This document shows positions 56,498 through 64,000 of a DNA stretch of 64,000 nucleotides, piece after piece; position 1 is the stretch's first letter; the number at the start of each line of letters is the position of its first letter. A model generated the notes under the pieces. It worked only from the letters and a program-made list of their open reading frames with translations. It was not told where the DNA came from and made no database searches. The stretch is taken from assembly GCA_016707705.1 (NCBI GenBank), contig JADJHD010000006.1, positions 62,001 to 126,000 on the forward strand. Direction: 5' to 3'. Position numbers and translations under genes: made by a program. This DNA is from Bacteroidales bacterium. Its GTDB lineage: Bacteria; Bacteroidota; Bacteroidia; Bacteroidales; UBA4417.

Positions 56498-58465
56498 TTA
56501 CTTTCTTGTGATTTTCAGCAGGCAGCAACCATGTGATGGAAGGGTGGTCTCGTACCTGGAATCGTATACTCCAAGGTCTTTCTGCCTCCATACATCCCTT
56601 ACCATGTATGAACCTTCAAGTCCGAGATCAAGCCATTTGGCAACGATCCTGCTCGAGAACAGTCCCCTGTTGAAGAGTCCGACAGCTATGGAGCCATCTT
56701 CCAGTGGCTTGGTCCAGATTTCCAGATCTCCCAGCTGCACCGTTCTGGATGCTTGCTGTCCCAGTGGATCCTGATTGATATCTAATACTTCATCATTAGA
56801 AAGCAGGTTGAAGGTGAATTCATCCATTTGGGTCATATCGCAGCCAATCAGCAAGGGAGATGCAAGCATGGACCAAAGGCTTATATGAGTATACTGTTCA
56901 TTTGGAGTGAGCTGTGTTTGATGAAGCTTAGGACCCCAGCCAACCATACCCACAACCAGCATATCCGGGTCATTCCAATGTCCGGGACCGGCATATTTTT
57001 CCAGTCCGGCCTGACCGAATCCAATACCTTCCATACTTGACCAGTTATCGGTTATGTCACCGGTGGTTCTCCAGCAGTTTCCACCGACTTCCTCACCCCA
57101 TTTCCATACATCGCCCATACCATACTGGCAAAGACTGAACACAATGTCCCTGCCGCTATTCTGAAGAGCCTTGTTCATTATGATGTAAGGTTTCTGGAGT
57201 TCAGGCAGGCTGTGATCCTTTGCAATTTCTTCATAGGCGCACCAGTCGTACTTGAGGTAATCAAAGCCCCAGCGGGCAAACTGCAGGGCATCCTGTTCCT
57301 CATGCTTGTAGCAGCCTTCATAACCGGCACAGGTACGTGGTCCCGGACCGGAATAGATGCCTATTTTAAGTCCCTGCCTATGGACATAATCAGTAAGAGC
57401 TTTTACATCCGGAAATTTCTTATTGACATTCATGTTTCCCTTGCTATTCCTGGTATCTCCGCCAACAACCGAATCCTTGCTGTTGGATTGAATCATCCAG
57501 CAGTCGTCGATGTTGATATAACTCCAGCCATGGTCGGCCAGTCCGCTTTTCAACATAGCATCGGCAGCTGATTTAACCTTATCCTGATCTATGGCACAGG
57601 CAAAGCAATTCCAGCTGTTCCAGCCAAGGGGAGGGGTAAGGGCTATCTTGTCCCCGGCAACAATGCTGAACTTCCTTTGAGCTTTTCCCAATGAGTTGAC
57701 AGCAGTAAAATTGACTTCGTAGGTTCCGGCTTTTGCAACCTTGCCGCTGATAATTCCCGTTAATGGATCAAGCTTAAGTCCCTGAGGCAATCCCGATGCT
57801 TCAAAGCTCATGGGTCTTACACCTGTCGCAGGAATTTTGTAGAGGAAATCATGTCCCGGCCTTGTTCCATAGATTTTAGGTCCATTGATTTTTGGAGTAT
57901 CAGCAGCTTTCGGAGTAAGGATAATTGCAGGTTCCGAGGGCCTGCTTATTGTAATCGGAGCAGGCTTTTTTGAGAGAAAATAGGCATTAGCCCAATCAGC
58001 ATGATCATAATTTATTCCATCGCCTGCACCTTCAGCCAGCAGGATCAGGGTGTCAATCCTGCTCACGTTGATATCGAATTTTTCGGAGGGACCTCCCGAT
58101 TTCAAAACCCGGCTTCTCCATAAAAGGGAGCCCTCTCCATAAATGCTGAAGATCACAGATCCTGTAGTGAGCTTTTCCTCATCATCAATGCCAACTGTTG
58201 CACTGAAGCGTTCTGATCCACCCTTAAGGCTAAGGTAGAGAATACTGTTAGCATGAGTTCCGAATCCGTGCTTGTAGGTAATGCCGTTTAAGGTTATCGG
58301 TTTTCCCATGCAGGAAACATCCTTTCCCAGTATTCCCCAGCCAGTAGATGCCTTCTTGATATCAAGGGATGATAGCCAGATGGTGTCATACTCCTGAGCC
58401 TTGGTTCTTGAAATAAAGGTCATTAAAATGAGAGCAAGAAAGAATCGGATAATGGAGCTTTTCAT
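56498..58465 (-). CDS. Alpha-galactosidase GH27 with NPCBM and Ig-like domains
   Basis: A 655-residue secreted enzyme hydrolysing terminal alpha-galactosides. Signal peptide 1-23. Residues ~25-165 form an NPCBM (novel putative carbohydrate-binding) module (GITYKHGFGTHANSILYLSL). Residues ~200-270 are a putative Ig domain (ASGLPQGLKLDPLTGIISG). GH27 spans ~275-655: LGWNSWNCFACAIDQDKV, YINIDDCWM, nucleophile Asp in FDYLKYDWCAYEE, acid/base Asp in RTTGDITDNW, and a C-terminal beta domain. It begins 27 bases after the GH125 gene, so the two are an operon. It could remove alpha-Gal caps from glycans also attacked by the central locus. Confidence 0.95.
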   Translation of the reverse strand: MKSSIIRFFLALILMTFISRTKAQEYDTIWLSSLDIKKASTGWGILGKDVSCMGKPITLNGITYKHGFGTHANSILYLSLKGGSERFSATVGIDDEEKLTTGSVIFSIYGEGSLLWRSRVLKSGGPSEKFDINVSRIDTLILLAEGAGDGINYDHADWANAYFLSKKPAPITISRPSEPAIILTPKAADTPKINGPKIYGTRPGHDFLYKIPATGVRPMSFEASGLPQGLKLDPLTGIISGKVAKAGTYEVNFTAVNSLGKAQRKFSIVAGDKIALTPPLGWNSWNCFACAIDQDKVKSAADAMLKSGLADHGWSYINIDDCWMIQSNSKDSVVGGDTRNSKGNMNVNKKFPDVKALTDYVHRQGLKIGIYSGPGPRTCAGYEGCYKHEEQDALQFARWGFDYLKYDWCAYEEIAKDHSLPELQKPYIIMNKALQNSGRDIVFSLCQYGMGDVWKWGEEVGGNCWRTTGDITDNWSSMEGIGFGQAGLEKYAGPGHWNDPDMLVVGMVGWGPKLHQTQLTPNEQYTHISLWSMLASPLLIGCDMTQMDEFTFNLLSNDEVLDINQDPLGQQASRTVQLGDLEIWTKPLEDGSIAVGLFNRGLFSSRIVAKWLDLGLEGSYMVRDVWRQKDLGVYDSRYETTLPSHGCCLLKITRK

Positions 58466-58492
58466 GATTTCAGTTTCTGAAGTTGAACGAAA

Positions 58493-59923
58493 TTACTTTT
58501 TTAGCAATGAGGGGTTTTCCCGGTAGACTTTCACCACAAGTTCGCCGAATAATGTATTTGCCCATGCAAACCAGCTCCGGGTATAATCCTCGGGCTTATC
58601 CTTGTTGAATGATTCGTGCATGAATCCTGTGCCGGCATGTGTGGTTTTGAGTGTGTTTAGGCAGCTGGCAATTTCTTCTTCCCTGCTGCTGGTGAGAGCC
58701 TGCATGGTAAGTGCTATAGGCCAGATTTTATCGGAGAGGGTATGCGGACTGCCAATCCCCTTTGCAGCGGTACCTTCAAAATACCAGGGATTGTTGTTGC
58801 TCAGAATAAAATTCCTTGTATTTCTGTACAGCTCATCATTTTTATCCAAACAGCCAAGGTATGGCAGGGAAAGCAGACTTGGGGCATTGGCATCATCCAT
58901 AAGTATTCTGTTTCCAAATCCATCTACTTCATAGGCCAGAATTTTACCAAACTCAGGATGATTGTACACCGCATACTTGTAAAGGGCCGTTTCAACTTCG
59001 TCTGCGAAGGCTCGAAGTTTCAGGGCAAACGATTTATTTCCAAGAGCTGTTTCCTGAATCTCTGCCAGTTGCCGCAACGAATGAACGGCGAAGAAATTTG
59101 AAGGAACCAGGAAAGGCAGGATAGTAGCATCATCGGAAGGCCTGAACATGGAGCAAATCAGTCCTACCGGCTTGATTGGATTGCCATAACCGTTTCCGGG
59201 CAGGGTATCCGACTGCCAAGCGGTTGTCCTTTTGAAAGAATAGGGGCCTCTTCCATCTTTGCGTTGTTGCTCTCTGAATATCAAATAGATGGATTCCATG
59301 GCTTTCTGCCATTTCTCATCGAATACCGAAATGTCACCGGTCGTTTTCCAGTAGCCATGCGCCAGCCTGATAGGATAACAAAGGGAGTCTATTTCCCATT
59401 TCCTTTCGTGAATGCCGGGTTTCATATCAGTGATATCCGTTTTCCAGCCACTTTCCTCATCACCATACATAAAGGCATTGGCATAAGGGTCGAGCAGAAT
59501 GCACTGCACCTGACGATTAAGCACACCGGATATAAGCACCTTCAGTTCCAACTCTTTGGAAAGAAGAGGAAGGTAAGGCCACACCTGAGCCGTTGAATCC
59601 CTCAGCCACATTGCCCTGATATCTCCTGTAATTACGAAGGTGTCAGGTTTTCCAAGAACCTGAGCAGGAATAACGGTAGTATCAAGGGTATTGGGGAAGC
59701 AGTTTTCAAACAGCCATGCCAGTTCAGGATCGCTGATGGATGCCTTAACTTCGGCAATCAGAGCCTCTACTGCCTTGCTTTCAAAATTTCTTTTTCCAAC
59801 CATCGGGCGGTTGCTGGAATATTCACCAAAAGGTTGAAAAACTGAACCGAAAATATGATTTGATACAGCTAAGCCAGCAATCCCTACAGAGGTGTTCGCG
59901 ATAAACTTTCTTCTTGAAAACAT
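58493..59923 (-). CDS. GH125 exo-alpha-1,6-mannosidase (metal-independent alpha-mannosidase)
   Basis: A 476-residue enzyme from the ATG at 59923; an upstream ATG at 59959 adds 12 residues but would lie almost at the transcription start. The N-terminus MFSRRKFIANTSVG resembles a twin-arginine signal followed by a short hydrophobic stretch (VGIAGLAVSNHIFG). The catalytic (alpha/alpha)6 domain has GH125 motifs VITGDIRAMWLRDSTAQVWP near residue 95, ESGWKTDITDMKPGIHERKWEIDS-like metal-free site segments, FRPSDDATILPFLVPSN, and LLSLPYLGCLD. GH125 enzymes trim alpha-1,6-mannose from N-glycans and fungal mannan. It is co-transcribed with GH27. Confidence 0.93.
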   Translation of the reverse strand: MFSRRKFIANTSVGIAGLAVSNHIFGSVFQPFGEYSSNRPMVGKRNFESKAVEALIAEVKASISDPELAWLFENCFPNTLDTTVIPAQVLGKPDTFVITGDIRAMWLRDSTAQVWPYLPLLSKELELKVLISGVLNRQVQCILLDPYANAFMYGDEESGWKTDITDMKPGIHERKWEIDSLCYPIRLAHGYWKTTGDISVFDEKWQKAMESIYLIFREQQRKDGRGPYSFKRTTAWQSDTLPGNGYGNPIKPVGLICSMFRPSDDATILPFLVPSNFFAVHSLRQLAEIQETALGNKSFALKLRAFADEVETALYKYAVYNHPEFGKILAYEVDGFGNRILMDDANAPSLLSLPYLGCLDKNDELYRNTRNFILSNNNPWYFEGTAAKGIGSPHTLSDKIWPIALTMQALTSSREEEIASCLNTLKTTHAGTGFMHESFNKDKPEDYTRSWFAWANTLFGELVVKVYRENPSLLKK

Positions 59924-59976
59924 GGGTGTGTGGAATTTATGTTTATAGTGATTTTTCATCCTGTTTCTTGTCCTGA

Positions 59977-59984
59977 CAAATATA
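59977..59984 (-). promoter_or_regulatory. -7 promoter element for the GH125-GH27 operon
   Basis: Minus-strand TATATTTG matches TAnnTTTG, 53 bases before the ATG at 59923. A -33 with normal spacing is not clear. Confidence 0.45.
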
Positions 59985-60105
59985 GGTTTTTCGACAAAAA
60001 ATCTGTGTTTGGTGATGATTTTAGATGTCAGTTACGGGCATTATTAAATTAACATTAATTTTACCGTGTTACATGATAAACACACTGATAAAAAAACTTT
60101 CAGAT

Positions 60106-63090
60106 ATGATGAAACATTACCTCTTCCTGGCATCTTGTTTTCTTTGTTTTTCATTGAGTTACCATCTGAATGCTCAGGTAGTTATCAATGAATATTGTGT
60201 CACGAATGTTGATCAGCACGCTGACAATTATGGAGAATTTCCTGACTGGGTTGAGTTATATAATGCAGGTAGTACCATTGTGAATTTAAAGGATTATGGC
60301 TTAAGTGATAATCCTGATAATCCTGATAAGTGGAAGTTCCCGGTAAATTTCAACCTTCCCGCGCATGGGTACAAGGTCATCTGGCTTTCCGGCAGAAATG
60401 AGTCCACATTTTCAGGAGTTCATACCAATTTTAAACTCACTCAAACCAAAATTCCGGCAGAATCACTGGTGCTCTCTGATCCTACTGGTGCAGTGCTTGA
60501 AGAAAAGGTTTTGGAAGTCACGCAATTAGGACATTCAAGAGGTCGCACAACGAATGGCTCTGCTGAGTGGTCAGTTTTTACTGCTCCCACATTCGGAAGT
60601 TCAAATAATTCATCTACTCCTTATACCAGGTATGCTGAAAAACCAGTAATGAGTGTTGATGCCGGATTTTATACCAATAGTTTCACCCTGACAATTTCTA
60701 CCAATGAGTTGAATTCCGTTATAAGGTATACTACAAATGGTTTTGAGCCCAAACCATCCTCATTAACCGTAACAGGCCCTCTTACCTTGTCGACCACCAG
60801 GGTAATGAAGGCAAAGACGTTCAGCAATGACCCCCAGGTTTTACCCAGCCTTGTTGAGTTCAAGACCTATTTTTTCAATGTAAGCCATTCATTACCGGTT
60901 ATATCCGTAGCCGCTGATGGCCTTACCGATTTGCTCAATGGAGATGCTTCCCTTGTTCCCTATGGTTCCTATGAATACTTCGGAACTGATGATCAACTTA
61001 CTACCTCTTCATATGGTCAGATCAATAAGCATGGACAGGACTCTTGGAGCAATCCCCAGCGTAGCATTGATGTGGTTAGCAGGGATGAATGCGGGTATAA
61101 CGCTGCTTTAAAGAATAAATTTTTCAAAACCAGCGACAGGACAGAGTTCCAGCGCCTGATCCTCAGGGCATCCGGTGATGATAACTATCCGGCTAAGGAT
61201 TCTGCCATCCAGATGAGGGACGATTTCATTATGACAGCTTCAGACCTTATGGGCCAGCATTTGGATTGGCGTCGTTCGCACCGTTGTGTGCTATATGCCA
61301 ACGGTCAATTCTGGGGTGTTTATGCTATTCGCGAAAGAGATGATGATGCCGATTATTGTGAATACTATTATGGCCAGGATAAGTATAATCTTCAATTCTG
61401 TATGCTTTGGGGTGGAACATGGTCAGAGTATGGCGGACAGCAGGCAATTGACGATTATCATGATCTGTATTATTACATCATGCATAACAATATGGCTTCT
61501 CCTGAAAAGTTTGATTATGTAGCCAGTCAGTATGATTATACCAGTCTGGCCGACTATGTGATCATCAATTCCTATGTGGTATGCAGTGATTGGATCAACT
61601 GGAATGTGGGATGGTGGAGAGGAATGGATTCAACAGGAACCCATAAGAAGTGGGGATATATTTTATGGGATGAAGATGCCACTTTCAATCATTATATAAA
61701 CTATACCGGTATTCCCACTCAGCTTCCCACCGCAACACCTTGTTTCCAGGAAGATATAACCCAGGATCCGGAAGGCCATATCGATATTCTGAACAGGCTT
61801 CGAATGAATCCTACATTTAACCAGTATTATGTAAACCGATATGTGGATTTGCTGAATACCGGCTTTAAACCCTCTTCCATGATTCCTTTGCTTGATAGCA
61901 TGGCATCGATGATAGAACCAGAAATACCAAAGCATTGCAACCGTTGGGGAGGTTCTTTGGGTCAATGGCAGGATAATGTTCAGAAAGTGAGGGATTTTAT
62001 AGAAACACGTTACACTGTTGTCAAGGATGGATTGCTGGACTGCTATAATCTCACCGGACCTTACCCTATTACATTAAATGTTGAGCCGGCAATGAAAGGA
62101 AAGATTCAGGTGAATTCCATTACACCGGAATCCTATCCTTGGGATGGTTTCTATTATGGGGGTATTGATGTACAGCTCAAATCCATAGAAATAGACCCTA
62201 CCTATAAATTTGACCATTGGCAACTGAATAACCATGTTGTGCAGCCTTCTGATACTGCTACTCTGGTAAAATTGCAATTACTTACCAATGATGTGATTAC
62301 TGCGGTGTTTGTCCCCAGGACAAAGAATGATACGCTGGTAATCAATGAGATAAACTATAATTCAAGTCCTGATTTTGATCCGGGCGACTGGGTAGAAATC
62401 TATAATCCACAGGCTTATTCAGTGGATGTTTCAGGATGGGTATTTAAGGATGAGGTTGATATTCATGCCTTCACACTGCCTCAGGGCACCGTTATGCCTG
62501 CATTTGGGTATCTTGTGCTGGTTGCTGATACTGTAGCATTCAAGACGAAATTCCCGGCTGTGGATAACTGGTATGGTCCGACGGGATTCAATTTCTCAGG
62601 CAATGGAGAATTGCTGCGGCTCTATAATCCGGATATCCTGCTCATTGATACTGTAAATTATGATGATCAGGCTCCATGGCCTCTTGAACCAGATGGATTG
62701 GGCGCGACCCTCGAACTGATCAATCCTGCGCTCGACAATGCTCTTGCATCAAGCTGGAAGGCTTCCATGGTTCCTCACGGTACTCCAGGTGAGTCCAATT
62801 TCTATGTTTCAGTTCCGGAGGTGCCTTTCAGTAGCGCCAATAAGTTGTTCCAGGTTTTCCCGAATCCAATGGAGAACAGGGCCGAGGTTATAGTTCAGCA
62901 GTCGCAGCTTTCCGGCAATCCAAGCCTGCTTATCTGTGATTTGATGGGTAAGGAACTCAAACGCTACGATAATATCTCTTCTGATGCTTTCTGGATTACC
63001 AGAGAGGGTATTCCTTCCGGTTTATACCTGATCCGTCTTGTTGATGGCAACGGCAACCTGCTTCGAACTGAAAAACTCGTTATTCGCTAG
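60106..63090 (+). CDS. CotH kinase family protein with lamin-tail domains and T9SS sorting domain
   Basis: A 994-residue exported protein from the ATG at 60106, which begins a signal peptide (MKHYLFLASCFLCFSLSYHL, ending NAQ); upstream ATGs add 27 residues without sense. Domains in order: lamin-tail domain (VVINEYCVTN, FPDWVELYNAG), chitobiase-like Ig module (IRYTTNGFEPKPSSLTVTGP), a CotH atypical kinase (PVISVAADGLTDL, FQRLILRASGDDN, VYAIRERDDDADY, WGYILWDEDATFN), a second lamin-tail domain (LVINEINYNS, GDWVEIYNPQ), and a C-terminal T9SS type A sorting domain (FQVFPNPMENRAEV, GIPSGLYLIRLVDG). CotH phosphorylates coat proteins in Bacillus spores; here the enzyme would act at the cell surface. 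Kinase activity is inferred. Confidence 0.9.
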   Translation: MMKHYLFLASCFLCFSLSYHLNAQVVINEYCVTNVDQHADNYGEFPDWVELYNAGSTIVNLKDYGLSDNPDNPDKWKFPVNFNLPAHGYKVIWLSGRNESTFSGVHTNFKLTQTKIPAESLVLSDPTGAVLEEKVLEVTQLGHSRGRTTNGSAEWSVFTAPTFGSSNNSSTPYTRYAEKPVMSVDAGFYTNSFTLTISTNELNSVIRYTTNGFEPKPSSLTVTGPLTLSTTRVMKAKTFSNDPQVLPSLVEFKTYFFNVSHSLPVISVAADGLTDLLNGDASLVPYGSYEYFGTDDQLTTSSYGQINKHGQDSWSNPQRSIDVVSRDECGYNAALKNKFFKTSDRTEFQRLILRASGDDNYPAKDSAIQMRDDFIMTASDLMGQHLDWRRSHRCVLYANGQFWGVYAIRERDDDADYCEYYYGQDKYNLQFCMLWGGTWSEYGGQQAIDDYHDLYYYIMHNNMASPEKFDYVASQYDYTSLADYVIINSYVVCSDWINWNVGWWRGMDSTGTHKKWGYILWDEDATFNHYINYTGIPTQLPTATPCFQEDITQDPEGHIDILNRLRMNPTFNQYYVNRYVDLLNTGFKPSSMIPLLDSMASMIEPEIPKHCNRWGGSLGQWQDNVQKVRDFIETRYTVVKDGLLDCYNLTGPYPITLNVEPAMKGKIQVNSITPESYPWDGFYYGGIDVQLKSIEIDPTYKFDHWQLNNHVVQPSDTATLVKLQLLTNDVITAVFVPRTKNDTLVINEINYNSSPDFDPGDWVEIYNPQAYSVDVSGWVFKDEVDIHAFTLPQGTVMPAFGYLVLVADTVAFKTKFPAVDNWYGPTGFNFSGNGELLRLYNPDILLIDTVNYDDQAPWPLEPDGLGATLELINPALDNALASSWKASMVPHGTPGESNFYVSVPEVPFSSANKLFQVFPNPMENRAEVIVQQSQLSGNPSLLICDLMGKELKRYDNISSDAFWITREGIPSGLYLIRLVDGNGNLLRTEKLVIR

Positions 63091-63144
63091 TTGCTAGTAG
63101 TTTAGTTGCTAGTAGTTTAGTTGTTAGTGGTTTAGTTGTTAGTT
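63091..63144. repeat. 15-bp tandem repeat
   Basis: Two exact copies of TTGCTAGTAGTTTAG (63091-63105, 63106-63120), a third with two changes (63121-63135), and a partial fourth. It begins immediately after the CotH gene stop codon. Confidence 0.9.
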
Positions 63145-63174
63145 CGACTATTCTAACTTACCGTGCTTTCAAAA

Positions 63175-63236
63175 GTTCGGAGTTCAAGGTTTAAGGTTCG
63201 GGGTTCGATGTTCGGAGTTCGAGGTTCGAAGTTGTA
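63175..63236. repeat. GTTCGRR short-unit repeat
   Basis: About eight imperfect copies of a 6-8 bp unit such as GTTCGGA, GTTCGAG and GTTCGAT in tandem. No coding potential. Confidence 0.8.
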
Positions 63237-63285
63237 AGTGTTTCTTAGTTCTGCAAGCCGTTGGATTTGTGTGTAATGTTGAAAA

Positions 63286-63348
63286 CACTTCGACAAGCTC
63301 AGTGTGACTGCTTCGTTCATTATTCATTTTCATCCGCCAGCCGGCGGA
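63286..63348. repeat. Intergenic repeat-like block with palindrome
   Basis: CACTTCGACAAGCTCAGTG at 63286-63304 is a motif I recognise as recurring between genes in many Bacteroidota assemblies. It is followed at 63333-63348 by the palindrome TCCGCC-AGCC-GGCGGA. Confidence 0.5.
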
Positions 63349-63375
63349 CTCCGCTTCGCATCTTCGCATCTTCAC

Positions 63376-63459
63376 ATCTTTTGTCTTTTTCCTTTTGTCT
63401 TTTGTCTTTTTCCTTTTGTCTTTTGTCTTTTTCCTTTTGTCTTTTTCCTTTTGTCTTTC
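63376..63459. repeat. CTTTTGTCTTTTTC polypyrimidine tandem repeat
   Basis: A pyrimidine-only tract made of alternating CTTTTGT and CTTTTTC units, about six to eight copies. It creates spurious ORFs on both strands. Confidence 0.9.
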
Positions 63460-63500
63460 TTAGCGCCCAAGTCGTTCTTGATTTTGGACTTAGCACAATT

Positions 63501-64000
63501 TTAGAGCGAAGAAGTCGTGGGAACAGGCTTGAGGTGTTTACTGAAGGAATAGGAAATAGATAAACTAAGTCGGATACCATCCCATTCGGGTTTGAGGTAG
63601 TCCATGGTGGCTGGATTTACGACCTGAGAATTGTCGGGGTCATCGACATAGAAACCACGCTTTCCAAACTGGAACATGTATCCTGCAGAACAACCAATAC
63701 TGATTTTATTCTTGACCCATGCAAATCGTAAGTCCGGTTCCGCGTAGCCATGCAGGGACTTGAAAGAATCTTTCTGATCGATCTGAACTGAATCAAACAT
63801 CATAAAATATTCATTACAGGAGAGCCTGCTCAGGATGCATCCACCTTCTATTTGCCCATCAATTAGCCAAGTGCTTGAATACCAGAGATGTTGCCTTAAG
63901 AACAAGCCAGTCATATAGGATTTCAATAGATTATCGTAGTGGTAATCAGCTGAGTAATCCCTGGCTGAAACCCGGGAGCCCGTGGAATGAAAAGAACCTG
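63501..64000 (-). CDS. Predicted outer-membrane barrel protein, 5' end beyond the window
   Basis: An open frame runs from the stop at 63501 to the right edge without a break (166 codons visible). The first in-window ATG is internal, and the chain upstream (SARDYSADYHYDNLLKSYMT) is coherent coding sequence. Strands of alternating hydrophobic/aromatic residues (FAWVKNKISIGCSAGYMFQF, WDGIRLSLSISYSFSKHLKP) suggest the C-terminal part of a beta-barrel outer-membrane protein. The family is not recognised. It is followed by the polypyrimidine repeat block. Confidence 0.65.
   Translation of the reverse strand, partial: GSFHSTGSRVSARDYSADYHYDNLLKSYMTGLFLRQHLWYSSTWLIDGQIEGGCILSRLSCNEYFMMFDSVQIDQKDSFKSLHGYAEPDLRFAWVKNKISIGCSAGYMFQFGKRGFYVDDPDNSQVVNPATMDYLKPEWDGIRLSLSISYSFSKHLKPVPTTSSL

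Noticed and set aside
63091..63144. Possible CRISPR array
   Set aside because: Units are contiguous 15-mers without spacers, and no cas gene is nearby.
63261..63563. ORFs of 66-100 codons across the polypyrimidine repeats
   Set aside because: They only translate the repeat (FVFCLFPF-type strings) and have no independent coding signal.

Overview
The window comes from a bacterium of the phylum Bacteroidota, most likely a free-living or anaerobic member of Bacteroidales or a relative. The evidence is a SusC/SusD pair, FucP-type sugar permease, DUF4954 and DUF4838 proteins, two secreted proteins ending in type IX secretion (T9SS) sorting domains, and many genes preceded by the Bacteroidota -7 promoter element TAnnTTTG instead of a Shine-Dalgarno site. 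No rRNA, tRNA, CRISPR array, phage or insertion sequence was recognised.

Left part (1-30 kb) is mostly housekeeping. It holds a secreted endonuclease/phosphatase-fold protein and an FG-GAP T9SS cargo protein; a run rfbC - lytic transglycosylase - uvrA; lpdA (one-base frameshift); a lipoprotein; a divergent Lrp regulator / Cys-Met PLP enzyme pair; a VIT/CCC1 transporter abutting a convergent CPA2 antiporter; gcvP; and a DMT exporter. Then comes a regulatory cassette: a MerR regulator with a cobalamin-binding domain that keeps the CarH/LitR photoreceptor motifs, followed by an ECF sigma factor and a PrxQ peroxiredoxin. DUF4954 with alaS, an M23 peptidase, a small MerR regulator and hldD complete this part.

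The centre (30.4-52.3 kb) is a polysaccharide-utilization-like locus for N-acetylhexosamine/galactose-containing glycans. Reading leftward on the minus strand it encodes a ROK regulator, GH2 beta-galactosidase (one-base frameshift), a glucosamine-6-phosphate deaminase fused to a PIG-L/LmbE deacetylase, a FucP-type permease, a sugar-1-phosphate nucleotidyltransferase, an N-acetylhexosamine 1-kinase (NahK-like), a GH20 hexosaminidase, a DUF4838 protein and a type I phosphodiesterase. The last three end in the same discoidin-like module. A divergent susC-susD pair follows; it carries about eleven one-base indels and is either decayed or badly assembled. Secreted enzymes would release GalNAc/GlcNAc and galactose, SusCD would import oligosaccharides, the permease would import sugars, and the cytosolic enzymes could route HexNAc either to fructose-6-P or to a nucleotide sugar.

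The right part (52.5-64 kb) has an outer-membrane barrel protein, a PPOX-fold protein beside a 58-residue winged-helix protein and a Crp/Fnr regulator, a broken SRPBCC gene, a GH125 alpha-mannosidase - GH27 alpha-galactosidase operon that may extend the glycan locus, a large CotH-kinase/lamin-tail T9SS protein, a 400-bp block of simple repeats, and a barrel protein cut by the window edge.
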